From the NCBI GenBank assembly GCA_914767715.1, contig OU612065.1, positions 25,112,001 to 25,172,000 on the forward strand: a stretch of DNA of 60,000 bases, given 5' to 3'. Positions within the stretch are counted from its first letter, which is position 1; each line of letters begins with the position of its first letter. Below, piece by piece: positions 57,258 through 60,000 of this stretch. This DNA is from Membranipora membranacea (lineage: Eukaryota; Bryozoa; Gymnolaemata; Cheilostomatida; Membraniporidae). The notes beneath the pieces are model-generated. The model saw only the letters and a list, made by a program, of their open reading frames with translations, was not told the DNA's origin and made no database searches. The position numbers and the translations under genes were made by a program.

Positions 57258-60000
57258 TGTGGTAGAGATGAAACTGTCTTAACTACAGAAGAAAAAAAAT
57301 AACTCACTAAGTTGTTATGTGGCTAAGGTTTATCAACCAACTTCCGACTTATAATGCATAATGATCCAGGGACAATCAAAGCATACGTTTCAGAGGCACT
57401 AGTATCCTTGTTGGACACATAAGTAGAGTTTATTAACTGCTTTATCAGCTTTCATGTATCTCATAGCAATCTTTTGCTACTGCGACTAGAAATATATTCA
57501 GATATTGGTATTTGAAGGTCTAGTAATAAATGCAGTAGGCTATACAGTAATTATCATGTGCAAAATATCAAGCGATGGGCGAGCATCTTAACGCAATAAT
57601 TGAGCTTCAGATTGATGTTTGAGGGAGGCTTTCGCTGTAGAGTTTAAACTCAGAAGGGGTCAGGGGTCAGAGCAATTCCCCAAAATATGAGAATATGTAT
57701 TTAGATGACCTGCTTTGTGACATTCATTGGGATTGGCAAAATGGGATGTAGCTTATAAAATTTGGATAACAATCAATATTGACACCTCGGCACAGCGGAA
57801 ATAACAGCATCATTGGTGTTGATTTCAAAACTTTCCAATGCAACTGAAGGGCCAAGGTGAAGCAATTGAGTAGGCTGCACATAAAAATATTTAGTATGAT
57901 TCATTTACATATTGTGCATACTGTTTTTGTATATGGTGATGTTCTTAACATATATATACTGTGTAGGTATATTTGAATTGATCAAGGAGTTGTGTGAACA
58001 ATCATTTAATCATATGCAATGAACTGAAGTCCTGATCCTATTAAAAGTTAATCAGTCACTCTTTCTCATTCATCATCATTTATGATAATAATCATGATGA
58101 TGATGATTTTAAAAGTATATAATAACAGCTTATATATTGACATTACAAACTTTGTCATTTGAGATGGATCATAACTACTCACCGATAAAGAGTGTGTTAT
58201 GTTGAAGAGCAAGTCTGTCAACAAGGGAGATGTCTGTATGCAATGTTGAAGTTTGAGTTTCTTGATTACCAAATTCTGTTTTGTGTGTATAACCAAAATC
58301 AAGAAGAGTGGAGAAAGAAATTTTACAGGAAGTGCTGTCTGTAAATCTACAGAAATTTACTTCCTTCTCAAAAGCAAAGAGTCTATAAACTTAACAATCA
58401 GTTTTGTTTTCTAAAAAATATTGTGATTTATTATTTCGTTATTCTTTCTTCATTCGTGATATAATTCATGATATTTTTCTTCAAGAAAATGAAAGAAAAA
58501 GTTTTCTGCAGATTTGATTATAATACTAGCCTTTGTACCCATAACCTGCCTTTCATGTGCTTGAACATATAGTATGAATAATTAGGAAGGGAAATGTGGG
58601 TGTAGATTATGGGCTGATCTGCAGTTAGGTCTATTTATTTTAGTAACAAATGAATTTTAGCATGTAATCTTATTTATTGTGTGAGTGTGACTACCCAAAG
58701 AATCGTGTGATTGTGACTCATGGGTACATATTCGCATCAAATCAAAATGCTCCTAGAATTGGGTCGAGGTGGAACCGTTAGGTCTACACTACTATGTACA
58801 CTTGTTATGCCTGACAGTACCAACAGCTGTGACACTACTACCTTCTACCAATGAACTGAACTTTCTACCAGTACCAATGATTCTGAACTAAAGAGGTTTA
58901 GTTCATTGCTGCTACTACTACATAATCACAACACCATCTCCTAACATCTAACGCATTTACATGTACTATGCCAAGTTGCGCTACTCTCAATTTTGAAACT
59001 AGTATCCGGGTATCACAGACCAGTGATTCCTTCAAATGGTGTTGCTCAGCGTAAAAAATTTATTCCATTGCTTTTCAATTTCATTTAACAACTTACTATA
59101 ATTTTTCATGACTTGTAAAACATATATACTTTTTGGACCTCAATAACTTAATGCCTCATTAGACCACCTGTTGATAAACACTGCAGCTACCTCGCAAACT
59201 ACTGGAATGTCAATGCCGTTACTGTACTGCACACATCAAACACGTGCCGACCCACAGCTGGTTAATATATCCTGTATGCCCAACCTATTAGGCTAGGCGG
59301 TTAGGATTAATGGGGAAGTAAGTAAGTAACACCTACACTGCCTCACTGGCTGACAGCCTGAGCAAGGTGTAAAACCTCCTTCCTTGGCATGAGCAGGGCT
59401 CCTGATCTGAAGCTTGCAATTCCAGACAAATGATAAAATTCAGGCCTATATACTATTTATATGTTCATAGTATTTAGTATAGTAGTTTGTTCATGATCAA
59501 GGTTCTTCTTGGTGGTTGATCATGGACATGGGGCGGGCATAATACTCACTCTAGGATGACAAGCCCCAGGTCCAGGTGCCCAAGTGTGTCAGGTCTACCA
59601 CGCAAACCACCAGGCCAGGGGCTCACTAGTTAAAAATGATTGTTTTAGCATAATACAGTACAGCCAGTCTGATGAGAAAAAGCTATAATCCCTTAGTTGA
59701 ACAATCAAGTAGTACACTATTGACTAGTTATGGCAGGCTGTCTGGACAGACAAAGGCAGCCTGCTAAGGCTACCTGGAAAGTCAAGCACAGAGATATGTT
59801 CATTCATGTGGCAGTGGCTTGATTACAAATTATTCACAGGATTATTCAATTGGCTACAGAATACAAACATATTGATAAGTTAAGATTGAAGGGGGTCAAT
59901 AGGAGGCTTCATTTTTTATCAAGGCCATCAGAAGCCAAACAATTTAAAAGTTGAAGTTAAAACTATTTGTTTCTAGGAGCTGGTGAAAATCTCCATTAAC
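57258..60000. other. Upstream flank of RhoGDI and unassigned DNA to the window end
   Basis: Because the first RhoGDI coding exon is preceded by an acceptor, its non-coding first exon and promoter should lie somewhere here, but no donor is convincing enough to place. There is an ATGATG/ATAATA microsatellite near 58065-58110 and an inverted repeat near 59733-59766 (caggctgtctg against cagacaaaggcagcctg). No reading frame shows a domain. The last 22 bases follow a possible acceptor (TTTCTAG at 59978) and might start an exon. Confidence 0.5.

Noticed and set aside
59979-60000. Start of a plus-strand exon at the window end
   Set aside because: TTTCTAG is a possible acceptor, but only 22 bases follow and the polypyrimidine tract is weak.
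1-60000. CRISPR array, operon or other prokaryotic-type system
   Set aside because: All recognised genes are intron-containing or typical animal genes; no regularly spaced repeats were seen.

Overview
This is nuclear DNA from a metazoan: low GC, protein genes split into short exons by GT-AG introns, and many small inverted-repeat elements in introns and intergenic DNA. The gene content (endophilin, NHE8, EMRE, AIP, BTG, FERRY3/C12orf4, PDI, RhoGDI) is generic animal, so the species cannot be named. Compact genes, a V-domain-like SINE and PDI-RhoGDI linkage as in human suggest an aquatic invertebrate, perhaps a deuterostome. That placement is inference.

Layout. 1-3353 (+): the last three exons of an endophilin, entering from the left. 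7147-16000 (-): a complete 13-coding-exon NHE8-type Na+/H+ exchanger (631 aa). 16979-17236 (+): intronless EMRE, the essential regulator of the mitochondrial calcium uniporter, head-to-head with NHE8. 19953-20954 (+): an intronless, disordered 333-aa orphan. 22514-25071 (-): AIP, an FKBP-like plus TPR co-chaperone (322 aa, 6 exons). 27130-28081 (+): a BTG/TOB antiproliferative gene with a 5' UTR intron and a dense promoter. 31506-48221 (+): FERRY complex subunit 3 (C12orf4 family; 10 coding exons, 467 aa, long introns). 49106-52457 (-): protein disulfide isomerase (7 exons, 487 aa, ending KIEL). 54118-57257 (-): Rho GDP-dissociation inhibitor (5 coding exons, 200 aa). From about 57.3 kb to the end no gene is recognised.

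All exon chains were built by hand from splice sites, and reading phase agrees at every junction, so the multi-exon models are well supported. Functions are mostly unrelated housekeeping: membrane traffic (endophilin, NHE8, FERRY3), mitochondrial Ca2+ (EMRE), chaperoning (AIP, PDI), growth control (BTG) and Rho signalling (RhoGDI). No operon-like logic links them. PDI and RhoGDI are adjacent with the same order and orientation as human P4HB-ARHGDIA, which suggests old conserved linkage.

The less ordinary material is repetitive: a tRNA-headed SINE with a V-like core and a perfect 13-bp target duplication; two tiny foldback elements with TAGCC ends and 9-bp target duplications; a 32-bp perfect palindrome between 7-bp direct repeats; a 38-bp perfect palindrome belonging to a CCATAGA...TCTATGG group; a TIR element enclosing a tRNA-like promoter; and two copies of another foldback family. 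No prokaryotic-type system, CRISPR array or viral gene was seen.
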